Positions 7,060 through 14,302 of a stretch of 29,037 bases of DNA are shown here, in pieces; position 1 is the stretch's first letter; every line of letters begins with the position of its first letter. The stretch spans positions 1 through 29,037 of the IMG/VR virus record IMGVR_UViG_3300042934_000393; one strand, 5' to 3'. The translations under genes and the position numbers were made by a program. The notes under the pieces are model-generated. The model worked only from the letters and a program-made list of their open reading frames with translations, searched no databases and was not told the origin of the DNA. This DNA comes from a virus.

Positions 7060-7955
7060 CAGACGAGGTCGTGGATCTTCGCGAACGCGTTCAGGTCCGC
7101 GATGCCCCAGCCGTAAACAACCTCCGCACGGAACGCGACCTGGTTCTTACGCTTCAGGTCACCGCCACCGTCCGGGTCACCGTAACGGATGACCTCAAGG
7201 CCGATCGACTTCTGCACACCCCAACGGATGGCCGAGAAGTCGCCGACGAACCCGAGCACGTCGGTGTCGACCGCGAGTACACCAGTACCGCGAACCGTGT
7301 TCGACACGGACGCACGGTGGCCGTCGAGCTCGCTGGTCTCGATGCCGAGACGGAAGTTCGGGTACAGCTTCTGCTCGGAGTTCGTACCGCGCAGAGCCGA
7401 GAACTTCGCCGCGTAGGTCGGGTCCAGTGCGATGTCGCGGGGAACGAACCCATCCGCGAGGACAAGCGCGTCAGCCGCGTCCAGGCTCACGTACGGCTTG
7501 TCCGCAGCCACGTACTCCACCAGGTTCGTGGTGTCAGTGAGACCACCGTTCATTGCGGCGACAACAGCACCACCGGTCGGGTTGATCTCGTGGAACACAC
7601 CGAAGTCGAGCGCGCGGGAGAGCGCCGGCTGAATGAGAGCAAGGATCTCGTCCACGATCTCAAGCTGACGGTCCTCGTCCGCCCACAGAACCTCTTCGTT
7701 GAAACGGAGAGTCTTGTGGAACTTGAACGGCTTGATCGTCTTGCTCGTCGGAGTCACCGTCGAAGCGCCCTTGTCGCCACCCTCAGCGACATACTCGGCC
7801 TCGCCGATGTCGAACGTCCACGACTCGCCCTCACCGAACGTCATCGGAGTCTGAGCGGAAAGGGTGGCCACAGCCGACCCGTTCTGGATCGCACCAAGCC
7901 ACGGCGCGATCTTCTGCTTGGGGATCGAAAGCGACCCCGTAGCAAGTGATGTCAT
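7059..7955 (-). CDS. Major capsid protein (HK97 fold)
   Basis: A 298 aa protein following a scaffold-like gene. Capsid marks include an N-terminal extension (MTSLATGSLSIPKQKIAPWL), an E-loop-like stretch GEGESWTFDIGEAEYVAEGGDKG, the spine helix ILALIQPALSRALDFGVFHE, and a C-terminal FRAEVVYGWGIADLNAFAKI. GAAAGG lies just before the ATG at 7955. It builds the icosahedral head around the portal. No protease domain or gene is seen nearby, so the scaffold is probably removed without a phage protease. Confidence 0.9.
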   Translation of the reverse strand: MTSLATGSLSIPKQKIAPWLGAIQNGSAVATLSAQTPMTFGEGESWTFDIGEAEYVAEGGDKGASTVTPTSKTIKPFKFHKTLRFNEEVLWADEDRQLEIVDEILALIQPALSRALDFGVFHEINPTGGAVVAAMNGGLTDTTNLVEYVAADKPYVSLDAADALVLADGFVPRDIALDPTYAAKFSALRGTNSEQKLYPNFRLGIETSELDGHRASVSNTVRGTGVLAVDTDVLGFVGDFSAIRWGVQKSIGLEVIRYGDPDGGGDLKRKNQVAFRAEVVYGWGIADLNAFAKIHDLV

Positions 7956-7970
7956 TGTCTTGCCTTTCGG

Positions 7971-8501
7971 TTAGTCGGCCTGACCGAACAGGCCCCGCGC
8001 GAATTCGCGAAGCTCCGTGTCGTCCTTGCCAGTCGTTGTGGTCGCGCCCTCTTTCGGGGCGACGTTTCCCTGCTTCTTGGAGTCCGCCTGACGTGCCGCA
8101 AGGCGCTGCGCCTGAGCCGTCAGAGTGGACTCGTCAGTACCGGTGAGGAACAGATCGGCGTCGGACGGTTCATCGTCCTTGCCCTTCTCAGTGCTGATCC
8201 CGAACCGTGCGGCAATGCTCGAGCGAAGCGCCTCAGCCTTGGTGGCACTGAGTTCCTGCTCAAGCGACCCAAGACGTTCCTCGAGCGTCTTCGCGCCCGC
8301 AGCCTTCGCCTTGAGTTCCTCGTAATCGGGGTACTGCTCCTTGGCGAGCCTTTCGGCGCGCTGCTTCACGATCCGGTCGACCTCGGCCTGCGTGAAGGTC
8401 TTATCCTGTTCCTGCGTCTGGGCTCCCGATCCGATCGCCAGCGCGGATTCGCCCGCTGCCGTCGAACCCACACCGATGGGGGTGCTGTCGTTTCCAGTCA
8501 T
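7971..8501 (-). CDS. Capsid scaffolding protein
   Basis: A 176 aa highly charged, helical protein just upstream of the capsid gene, the standard scaffold position. FTQAEVDRIVKQRAERLAKEQYPDYEELKAKA is the usual start of the coiled-coil in actinophage scaffolds. The C-terminus (ELREFARGLFGQAD) would bind capsid. The ATG at 8501 has GGAGAG eight bases upstream. The longer frame to 8534 has no ribosome site, so I rejected that start. Confidence 0.85.
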   Translation of the reverse strand: MTGNDSTPIGVGSTAAGESALAIGSGAQTQEQDKTFTQAEVDRIVKQRAERLAKEQYPDYEELKAKAAGAKTLEERLGSLEQELSATKAEALRSSIAARFGISTEKGKDDEPSDADLFLTGTDESTLTAQAQRLAARQADSKKQGNVAPKEGATTTTGKDDTELREFARGLFGQAD

Positions 8502-8558
8502 TTCGGTACTCTCCGTTTTCGTGCCGTCGCACATTCACCGCGAAACCGTCGCGTACGG

Positions 8559-8575
8559 CCACAGGAGACCCGTGG
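8559..8575 (-). terminator. Hairpin between MuF-like gene and scaffold
   Basis: CCACAGG (8559-8565) pairs with CCCGTGG (8569-8575), seven pairs including one G-U, around a three-base loop. There is no U-tract. It lies in an 80-base gap and may attenuate or protect an mRNA end. Confidence 0.25.
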
Positions 8576-8581
8576 AAGCCT

Positions 8582-9256
8582 TCATTCCGGATAGTTGGCG
8601 TCCAGGTAGTCCCGGACGCGCGCCCTCGTAGCGGGCGTCTTATTGCGCCGGCTCGCCATGTACTGGAACTCGCCAACCTCAGTGCCGGGATCGTTCTCCT
8701 TGAACACCGGCTGCGCAGTGCAGTGACAATTCGGGTGAGCCGCGAACTGCACCGTCGACTGCCGGTACACGGCGCCACGATCAGCCAGCATCCGACAGAA
8801 CCGACACGTCTTAGCCGACGCGAGACGCCGCCAACCCACAGACTCCGGGTCGTTCTGCCGATTCGTGAGGATCGTGTCTCGGTACGGCTTCGCCGTCTCC
8901 AACTGCACAATCTCCGCAAGCCGCTTCGACGCAGTCTCTTCGTCGTCCGAAAACAGCGGATCAGACGCCCACGCGATACCGCGGCGAATCTTCACCGTCC
9001 GGTCGTTGATGACGAACTGCGTGACGAACGTCCGATCCCGAACCCCTGCCCTGACCCGCTCCTCCTCGTAGAAGTCGACCGCCAAAGCAGCCGACCCCTC
9101 AGAGAAGTACCCGATCACCTCAGGGACACTGTTCAGAAGCGCCGCACGCCGCGCTGTAGGGCTCCCGGGGAGCGCCACAAGCAGTCCGACCGCCGTATCT
9201 ACCGACTCAGTCGTTACTAGCCTGAGCGCCGCCTTCGACTGAAGCGCTGTCACCAT
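8582..9256 (-). CDS. MuF-like minor capsid protein
   Basis: A 224 aa protein between portal and scaffold. The C-terminal half has the phage Mu protein F-type Cys/His pattern: KTCRFCRMLADRGAVY, then AAHPNCHCTAQPVF. MuF-type proteins sit inside the capsid near the portal and help assembly or are ejected with the DNA. There is no C-terminal toxin extension; the sequence ends at RARVRDYLDANYPE. Its first 50 bases overlap the end of the portal gene. Confidence 0.85.
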   Translation of the reverse strand: MVTALQSKAALRLVTTESVDTAVGLLVALPGSPTARRAALLNSVPEVIGYFSEGSAALAVDFYEEERVRAGVRDRTFVTQFVINDRTVKIRRGIAWASDPLFSDDEETASKRLAEIVQLETAKPYRDTILTNRQNDPESVGWRRLASAKTCRFCRMLADRGAVYRQSTVQFAAHPNCHCTAQPVFKENDPGTEVGEFQYMASRRNKTPATRARVRDYLDANYPE

Positions 9257-10643
9257 TAGCGACCGCCTTCGAGTTCACCAGCGCACGCACAACAGCACGC
9301 CCGTCCGCCTTCTGCTTCTCCGCAAGAGCACGCTTGATCGTCTGCTCATCCATACCGATGAGCTCGAGACCAACCTCGGTCTCAGCAAGCCACGGAACCG
9401 CCGCAAGCTGCTTCTGCCCCGCATCAGCAGCAGCAGACCGCGACACGTACTGCGGGTTACGCCACTTCGTGTCAATCGACGCCCACTCGGCAGGGATCTC
9501 GTTCAGATCGTTCTGAATCGCAAGCCCACGAGTCACCGCACGACGGACCGTAATAGACCAGTCGTCCGTGGCGCCCTCGGCCTCAGCAAGCAGGTTCTCG
9601 CGCGCCTCCGAATACGAGTCCGCAGCGGTCGGGTTCGCCATGTCAGTCAGCGCAAAGTCCGCATCCGACAGGTCAAACTCGCGGGCCGTCAGCTTCGCAA
9701 GAGCGTTCATCTGCGCCAGATGCGCCTCGGGCGTCTCGGCCTTGAACTGCTTGATGTCCGCCCGCGGGTTCTGCGCTTCGTCATCATCCGGGATACCGAA
9801 CACACGCCCAAGCGCAACCTGCCACGACGCCTTCTGCGACCCATCAGCGTTCTTGAATATCGCATCGCTCGCGCCCAACAGCACAAGCTGCGGGATGGAG
9901 TAGATATCCATGTGACCCTCCATGCGAATCAACGCACGAACAGCCGCATCCTGAAGCCCAATCGTCGACCGGGTGATCCGCGAACGACCCATACGCCGAG
10001 ACGCACGCGGCCGATACACCATCGGATCAGCCGGCACATGCCACGGATGCTCCGAACGATCCACAGACCAACCAGACGAATCCTTCTCCGCGTTGACCGT
10101 CTCCCCATCGAGGTACAGCACAAACCCGGTAATCTTCCCGTCCTTACGAGACGTCACCGACAGCAGATCATCAAGGCGACGCTTCCGGTTATTCCACGAC
10201 CCGAACGCGTTCAACGCATCCTTCGCATGAATCAGCGCCTTCGGCTCACCCTTCGACTCATCACCACGCGTCGTAATCAGATACGACACCCCATGAATCA
10301 GAGAATCCGTGCGCCCGTTCGCGATCTCCGACAGCAGGAAGTTGTTGTCCGTGAGCTCCTGGATACCAAGCGCATTGATGTCCCCACCGGTCCACACCAT
10401 CCGCTCGAGATTGCAACGACGAGCCAGCCCGTCAACACCCTTCGCATTCCACCCAAGGATCAGACCCAACCGCTTGTACTGCGGCGGAATCACCGACCCA
10501 ACCTGACGAATCGCCCGCTTCCCGTCATACACCGACGAACGCAACAGATTCCGCTTCGACAGCGCCGCCAACTGCTCGACGTTGTAGTTCAGGGTGACAA
10601 GCTCGTCCTCCGTCATCCCGGGAACATGGATCTTTTCGGCCAC
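9207..10643 (-). CDS. Portal protein
   Basis: A 478 aa protein directly after the large terminase, with the portal family order. It has an N-terminal YNVEQLAALSKRNLLRSSVYDGKRAIR segment, a wing domain with LIHGVSYLITTRGDE, the long crown helices (ITRSTIGLQDAAVRALIRMEGHMDIY) and a late SDADFALTDMANPTAADSYSEARENL segment. It forms the dodecameric DNA gateway and docks the terminase. It starts with GTG at 10643, sharing one base with the terminase stop (TAGTG). The N-terminus carries VPGMTEDEL, faintly like the PGMSEE motif of two other virion proteins. Confidence 0.92.
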   Translation of the reverse strand: MAEKIHVPGMTEDELVTLNYNVEQLAALSKRNLLRSSVYDGKRAIRQVGSVIPPQYKRLGLILGWNAKGVDGLARRCNLERMVWTGGDINALGIQELTDNNFLLSEIANGRTDSLIHGVSYLITTRGDESKGEPKALIHAKDALNAFGSWNNRKRRLDDLLSVTSRKDGKITGFVLYLDGETVNAEKDSSGWSVDRSEHPWHVPADPMVYRPRASRRMGRSRITRSTIGLQDAAVRALIRMEGHMDIYSIPQLVLLGASDAIFKNADGSQKASWQVALGRVFGIPDDDEAQNPRADIKQFKAETPEAHLAQMNALAKLTAREFDLSDADFALTDMANPTAADSYSEARENLLAEAEGATDDWSITVRRAVTRGLAIQNDLNEIPAEWASIDTKWRNPQYVSRSAAADAGQKQLAAVPWLAETEVGLELIGMDEQTIKRALAEKQKADGRAVVRALVNSKAVANGDSASVEGGAQASND

Positions 10644-12127
10644 TAGAGAACCACCGCCGTCCTAGATCCAGAACGCCTCGTCGGGCGTTTCACGTTGTCG
10701 TTCTGAGCGCCCCAAAGGGCGAGAGTCATCGCCACTATCGGCGTGATGTCGGACGCTGCGTCCTTGCGGTTCCACGCCCAGCCGGAGCCAAGCGGTCGCT
10801 TCCGGGCAACCGACAAAGCCACGTTCACCTGCGGCTGATCGACATGCCGCACAGAGGGAGTCGGACTGACCACCGCGTCATAGAACTTCGCGCACGCAAT
10901 GGCCATGTCACGCCCCTCCGCGCCCGCGAGCGTCACCTCAACGTCAGTACCAATCAGGTAGTTGCGGTCACGACGCTTCTCGACAAGACCAGACATCTCA
11001 TCCGCAACAATCGCGTGCAGACGATTCTTCGACGCACGCTCCACCACCCACGGGATGACCCAATCGACACCCTTACGGGACTCATCCATCTCCACATGCC
11101 ACAGGCCATCAGCCCGCATCCCAGCAAGCGCCACGGAAGCAACGTCACGGCCCGGAGGAACGTCAATCGCAAGCGACAACCGCTCAATCGCCATCGACGC
11201 CGGATCAGCGACCGCAGACCACTCAGCCTCACCGATAACACGGTGCTGCGAGTCCGCATCCCAGATCCCCATCGCCTCGCGGAGAAACGAATCCTCCGAA
11301 AGCTGCTTACGCATCCGCTGGATCGCCTCGGCCGGCGTCCGATGCGGAAACGACGGGTTCGCCTTCGCCTGCTGCGCAAGGTCGTCCGGGCTAGCGTTCT
11401 GGTCCGCGCTGAACTCGATGTAAAGCGTTTCGCCCTTACCAGTACCCTGCTCGAGCGCTTCCGTGCGAAGCCGCTCGAACACCTCACCCGGATCAATCGG
11501 ACGCGGCGGCGTCCCCGTGAACAACGCCAGCGCGTTGGGCGCCGCGTTCATCGCGGGAAGCATGTCGTCAAGCGCACGCTCGGTGAGGATCTGTGCCTCA
11601 TCGAACACTTCGATGTCAACCTTCGCGAAACCACGCCCGAAGCCGGTCTCCCGAGCTCCGAACATGATCCGCGACCCGTTGCGGAACTTGATCTCCTCCG
11701 CACCCGCAGCCGTGAACACCTGCTCTACAAACGGAGCAATCTTCCGACGCTTCGCCATACCCTGCATCGACCGGAACGTCTCTTTAGCCGTCTTCAACCG
11801 GTGCGCAGTCCACAGAACAGTCGTCCGCGGAAACAGCAGACACAACGCGAACACGATCGCACCCAGCAGATACGTCTTCCCCACTTGCCGCGGGATCGAC
11901 ATCGCAACGCCACCAACAGTGGCGGCGTACTTGCCATCCTCACGCTTAGCGAGAATCGCCCGCCCAGCGCCGTCCTGCCACTGATCGAACGTCAACCCCA
12001 ACGCCAGGCACTTGTCACGCACAGCCGGCCAACCAGTCGACGCAATGCCCTTCGGCAGAATGACATGGCGGGCAGTCTCAGATAGCTTCGGCGTCCCAGG
12101 CTTCATCTGGGGTTCGGCTGTCACCAT
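10643..12127 (-). CDS. Terminase large subunit
   Basis: A 494 aa packaging motor. The ATPase domain has a Walker A-like IPRQVGKTYLLG and Walker B VDIEVFDEAQIL, with a coupling motif LALFTGTPP. The nuclease domain has acidic clusters LSLAIDVPPGRDVAS, IVADEMSG and AKFYDAVVS. It pumps DNA through the portal and cuts concatemers. I start it at the ATG at 12127 (MVTAEPQMKPG) because AGGAGG lies upstream; the frame runs on to 12175 inside the small subunit gene. The overlap with the small subunit is 50 bases. Confidence 0.95.
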   Translation of the reverse strand: MVTAEPQMKPGTPKLSETARHVILPKGIASTGWPAVRDKCLALGLTFDQWQDGAGRAILAKREDGKYAATVGGVAMSIPRQVGKTYLLGAIVFALCLLFPRTTVLWTAHRLKTAKETFRSMQGMAKRRKIAPFVEQVFTAAGAEEIKFRNGSRIMFGARETGFGRGFAKVDIEVFDEAQILTERALDDMLPAMNAAPNALALFTGTPPRPIDPGEVFERLRTEALEQGTGKGETLYIEFSADQNASPDDLAQQAKANPSFPHRTPAEAIQRMRKQLSEDSFLREAMGIWDADSQHRVIGEAEWSAVADPASMAIERLSLAIDVPPGRDVASVALAGMRADGLWHVEMDESRKGVDWVIPWVVERASKNRLHAIVADEMSGLVEKRRDRNYLIGTDVEVTLAGAEGRDMAIACAKFYDAVVSPTPSVRHVDQPQVNVALSVARKRPLGSGWAWNRKDAASDITPIVAMTLALWGAQNDNVKRPTRRSGSRTAVVL

Positions 12128-12386
12128 CCTCGTCAGCCTCCTGCTTCGCCTTAGCCTCAATCGCCTCAATCTCACGGGCGATCTCTTGCAATCGGCGAGT
12201 CAGGGACGCTAGGTCACGGGGCGGACAATTGGGATCCTGAACCGCCTTCGCCACACGGTTACGCATCGACACCAGCAGCTCGAGCTGATTCCCACCCTCA
12301 GCCGCCTCAAGGACCGTCTTCACGACCGTCACCGCGGGCGGCTTCTCGTCCTCACCCAGCGCACGCAACTTCTTACGGTCAGCCAT
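12078..12386 (-). CDS. Terminase small subunit
   Basis: A 102 aa protein (MADRKKLRALGEDEKPP and onward) just before the large subunit. It has a short basic N-terminus and a helical part with ELLVSMRNRVAKAVQDPNCPPRDLASLTRRLQEIAREIEAIE, then an acidic tail. The phrase NCPPRDLASLTRRLxEI is common in actinophage small terminases. It would recognise the packaging site and load the motor. A GTG at 12395 in the same frame is an alternative start; no strong ribosome site decides between them. Confidence 0.8.
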   Translation of the reverse strand: MADRKKLRALGEDEKPPAVTVVKTVLEAAEGGNQLELLVSMRNRVAKAVQDPNCPPRDLASLTRRLQEIAREIEAIEAKAKQEADEDGDSRTPDEAWDAEAI

Positions 12387-12395
12387 GAGGATCAC

Positions 12396-12486
12396 CGCCC
12401 TGTGGAAAAAACGCCCAGAATGTACATCGCCTATACCCGAGGGAGTTTCCTAGGGGCAGGGAGGGGGGAGGGTGGCCACCGGTTGT
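12396..12486. other. Gap holding a candidate cos site and a G-quadruplex motif
   Basis: A 91-base gap between the HNH gene and the small terminase, the usual place of the cohesive-end site in HNH-terminase phages. The plus strand has four G-tracts at 12453-12472 (GGGG, GGG, GGGGGG, GGG with loops of 2, 1 and 1 bases), which fits the canonical quadruplex pattern. A run of six A lies at 12405-12410. I cannot place the actual cut from sequence alone. Confidence 0.45.
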
Positions 12487-12756
12487 TCACTCGAGCGAGC
12501 CGCTGCGACGAATGATCGGTGCGTAGTCGCGTGCCTTCTTCGCGAGGTTGCATTGCCTGTGGGATGCACGCTTGTTGCTGAGGTCGTCGGCCCCGCCTTT
12601 GCTGTACGCCCTGACGTGGTCAGCTTCGAAGGACATGGGGTGGGGTGACTTGAGTGTGTAGTCGATGGGTAGTCCGCAGATGTGGCAGTTCGCTTTGGTT
12701 GCTGCGATGCGGCGCCGGTCTCTGTCGCGTTGGGATGTGTTGCGTCCCTTGCTCAT
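12487..12756 (-). CDS. HNH endonuclease (terminase partner)
   Basis: An 89 aa HNH nuclease next to the terminase genes. It has CHICG with the later SHRQCN as zinc ligands, and the HNH core FEADHVRAYSKGGADDLSN with the DH pair. In cos phages such as HK97 an HNH protein beside the terminase is needed for cos cutting, so packaging is the likely role. The ATG at 12756 has GGGAG six bases upstream. The frame runs open to 13137, but that part is antisense to another gene. Confidence 0.85.
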   Translation of the reverse strand: MSKGRNTSQRDRDRRRIAATKANCHICGLPIDYTLKSPHPMSFEADHVRAYSKGGADDLSNKRASHRQCNLAKKARDYAPIIRRSGSLE

Positions 12757-12783
12757 GCGGTACTCCCGGATGTCGTGGCCCGG

Positions 12784-12792
12784 TGTTAATGT
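12784..12792 (+). promoter_or_regulatory. Leaderless extended -10 promoter
   Basis: TGTTAATGT holds an extended -10 (TGN followed by TAATGT at 12787-12792). The box ends six bases before the ATG at 12799. No -35 is visible, which is usual with an extended -10. The arrangement is the same as at 3209-3221 and 20505-20517. Confidence 0.5.
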
Positions 12793-12798
12793 GTGCTC

Positions 12799-13143
12799 AT
12801 GTCTGAGTGGGAGCGGTACGGTCAGGTTGGTGTGACGCACGCTAACGGTGACCGCATCGTGGGATTCGTGAGCGGGTACGCACGGGACCTGGCTGATGCC
12901 GGTACCCCTAACGTGTCGACCCTTGCCAAGTCGTCGTTGACTCAGGCGATCGGGGCGGTTGATATCGGTGACCGTCTGACTGTTGTTGACATGGTCGTGT
13001 CGCTGGGTGACGAGATGGTTGGCCGTATCACTGGTCCGCTTGTCAAGGCTCTGGGTGGCACGGGTGAGCTCGTCGTTGAGCGTGTGATCGTGAACGGTTC
13101 CACCGTGGTCAATGTGGGCGGGATCTTCTACCCGCACGCGTGA
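12799..13143 (+). CDS. Plus-strand orphan protein, 114 aa, unknown
   Basis: A 114 aa protein (MSEWERYGQVGVTHANGD and onward) read against its neighbours, divergent from the HNH gene. The C-terminal half looks beta-rich (GELVVERVIVNGSTVVNVGGIFY), with no signal peptide, membrane segment or cysteine. I do not recognise the family. The start is the ATG at 12799, six bases after a TAATGT box; a GTG at 12793 is in frame but would overlap the promoter logic. Own promoter, opposite strand and place at the end of the structural block point to a moron-type accessory gene. Confidence 0.65.
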   Translation: MSEWERYGQVGVTHANGDRIVGFVSGYARDLADAGTPNVSTLAKSSLTQAIGAVDIGDRLTVVDMVVSLGDEMVGRITGPLVKALGGTGELVVERVIVNGSTVVNVGGIFYPHA

Positions 13144-13195
13144 CGTTGCACACGTGCATGGTGTACCTCGGAGGTTCGTCGAAGGGAATCGTAAG

Positions 13196-13333
13196 TCGGC
13201 TTGCGGGATTCGAACCCGGATCTCCCTCGCCCATGCGGGGTGTCCTAGACCATGCAGTAAGTCACACCCATCAGAGTTGCCTAGGACTCAGGGTGTTGAT
13301 GTGCAGAGGCCATTCCATTAGACGATCAGCCGG
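13196..13333 (-). ncRNA. Split or degenerate tRNA-like element
   Basis: The 3' part has a T-arm (CCGGG, loop TTCGAAT, CCCGC; four of five pairs) followed by AAGCCGA. The 5' part, CCGGCTG then ATCGTCTAATGGAATGGC, looks like an acceptor strand and D-arm. The acceptor gives only five pairs (CGGCT with AGCCG). The two parts lie 138 bases apart in total, too long for a tRNA, and a hairpin (ACACCC/GGGTGT with GAGT/ACTC inside) fills the place of the anticodon arm. It may be a decayed tRNA, an intron-bearing tRNA or a tRNA mimic. Confidence 0.3.
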
Positions 13334-13472
13334 TAGTGCCCGTTGAACGCTTGGTCTACGTCTGGCCTGCTCCCCGGAGAGAGACAGGGCGTCGGGATGG
13401 GCTTCCCGCCGAACCGTGGGCTTCTGCTACCCCGTTCGGTGTCGCGGCTTTTGCAGAGTCACGCGACCGCTG

Positions 13473-13563
13473 TGGAGCTGCGCGGAGTCGAACCGCGTGT
13501 ATCCGCCGCTGGCCTCCCGGTCGCTTAGTACCGGGAGGTGCTGCGGGCTTTCCTGTCAGCCCC
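13473..13563 (-). ncRNA. tRNA-like RNA with tmRNA-type ends
   Basis: A 91-nt element. The ends GGGGCTG and CAGCTCC pair over seven bases including the G3-U70 wobble, as in tmRNA and alanine tRNA, with A as discriminator. The T-arm is perfect (CGCGG, TTCGACT, CCGCG). There is no normal D-arm. The middle is a nine-pair hairpin CCTCCCGGT/ACCGGGAGG with loop ACTAAGCG, below which CCGC can pair with GCGG. The loop CTAAGCGAC resembles the tag-end hairpin of actinobacterial tmRNA. It looks like a tmRNA tRNA-like domain without the messenger part. Confidence 0.4.
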
Positions 13564-13615
13564 GTGGTGTGGTTTGCGTCGTCACCGCGACGAGATAGAC
13601 GAGAACCCCCTCAGA

Positions 13616-13861
13616 TCAATCGTCATCTTCCGGGACTGTTGCTGATTGCCGGTCCTCAGTGAGCGCCACATCCAACAGGCCACGCTTCATCACCCACGAC
13701 ATTTCAGGGGACGACAACACGCCAACCGTGGATTGCCCATCCTGTTCCATCTCCGGTGAGAGCCGGTGCGAGATGAGGCACCAGGCTTCCACGTAGGACT
13801 CGGGTTCAACCTTCTCGTAGTAGGTGCGTACAGCAGCACACAGGTCGTCGTAAGCGCTCAT
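13616..13861 (-). CDS. Hypothetical 81 aa protein
   Basis: The sequence is MSAYDDLCAAVRTYYEKV at the N-terminus, then EAWCLISHRLSPEMEQ, and an acidic end (TVPEDDD). It is helical and acidic. I do not recognise a family. The ATG at 13861 overlaps the stop of the upstream small gene as ATGA, which decides the start; the frame is open to 14110 but that part overlaps two better-supported small genes. Last gene of the small-protein cluster 13616-14469. Confidence 0.65.
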   Translation of the reverse strand: MSAYDDLCAAVRTYYEKVEPESYVEAWCLISHRLSPEMEQDGQSTVGVLSSPEMSWVMKRGLLDVALTEDRQSATVPEDDD

Positions 13862-13992
13862 CTGGCGTATGCCCACCAGTAGCGTTGCCCGTCCGCGGTA
13901 GTCCCACGGTGCGGGCCGGCATGCCCTTCCGGCTGGTTCAGGTCGCACGTGAGCGAGTCGACGTCGAGGACCAACGTCATCGTGCAGGTCAC
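13858..13992 (-). CDS. Small Cys/His protein, 44 aa
   Basis: A short gene found from overlaps. GTG at 13992 lies in a GTGA overlap with the stop of the gene before it and has GAGGG upstream; an ATG at 13980 is a second choice. The product includes LTCDLNQPEGHAGPHRG, a CxL-(x)n-GHxGPHR pattern frequent in small actinophage proteins, possibly a metal-binding knuckle. It ends RYWWAYAR and couples by ATGA to the next gene. Function unknown. Confidence 0.55.
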   Translation of the reverse strand: MTCTMTLVLDVDSLTCDLNQPEGHAGPHRGTTADGQRYWWAYAR

Positions 13993-14120
13993 TTTGAGCC
14001 CTCACCCTCACAATGCATTGGGTTAAGTGGGTCGGCTTGTTCTGTGACGAGTCGGCCGATGCGTGAGTCGATGTACTCAGCCCGAAGGTTGCAGCACACG
14101 TCACTGTCACACCGACACAT
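13989..14120 (-). CDS. Small Cys-rich protein, 43 aa
   Basis: A short gene with ATG at 14120 in a TGATG overlap with the gene before it and a GTGA overlap with the next. The N-terminus MCRCDSDVCCNL has four cysteines in ten residues, and another (MHCEG) lies near the end. The arrangement suggests zinc binding. Both junction overlaps keep the cluster's coupling intact, which is the main support for the gene. Function unknown. Confidence 0.55.
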   Translation of the reverse strand: MCRCDSDVCCNLRAEYIDSRIGRLVTEQADPLNPMHCEGEGSK

Positions 14121-14302
14121 CAGTCAGCCACCGGATACAGGTCCACGTACTGCCCGTGGTGTGGCAGCCACTGCCAACGCCGAAACAGACCGTTGCGACG
14201 CACCAACCAGTAGTGCCCGTCGTGCGATACGGCTTTCCGGCGCCCATCCCACGTGACTGTTCCGTCAGGCCATGACTCGACACACAGGATGCGGTCGTTC
14301 AT
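14120..14302 (-). CDS. Hypothetical 60 aa protein
   Basis: MNDRILCVESWPDGTVTWDG at the start, then KAVSHDGHYWLVRRNGLF and RRWQWLPHHGQYVDLYPVAD. It is rich in Trp, His and Gly and probably beta-stranded. I chose the ATG at 14302, which has GGGAG upstream and overlaps the previous stop as ATGA. The GTG at 14317 would put that ribosome site inside the gene. No family recognised. Confidence 0.65.
   Translation of the reverse strand: MNDRILCVESWPDGTVTWDGRRKAVSHDGHYWLVRRNGLFRRWQWLPHHGQYVDLYPVAD

Larger units (their letters stand above)
13144..13615. other. Non-coding structured region with two tRNA-like elements
   Basis: A 470-base stretch without a convincing gene on either strand. It holds two T-arm-like sequences on the minus strand (listed separately) and several hairpins: GTCGCG with CGCGAC (13441-13471 area), CCGAAC with GTTCGG near 13410-13440, and ACACCC with GGGTGT inside 13260-13300. 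The density of paired segments suggests stable RNA. Short plus-strand frames here have no start support. Confidence 0.5.

Noticed and set aside
8582-9256. Polymorphic toxin fused to the MuF-like protein
   Set aside because: MuF proteins sometimes carry toxin ends, but this one stops right after the normal domain.
9720-10646. 308 aa plus-strand open frame
   Set aside because: It is antisense to the portal gene, Arg/His/Pro-rich and without motifs; a mirror of high-GC codon bias.
10844-12085. 413 aa plus-strand open frame
   Set aside because: Antisense to the large terminase, which has clear Walker motifs; the plus-strand protein is Arg/His-rich and not protein-like.
13473-13495. Phage attachment core matching a host tmRNA or tRNA 3' end
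   Set aside because: The T-arm and acceptor sequences could be an att core, but the 5' acceptor partner is also present and no integrase lies near; kept as an alternative only.
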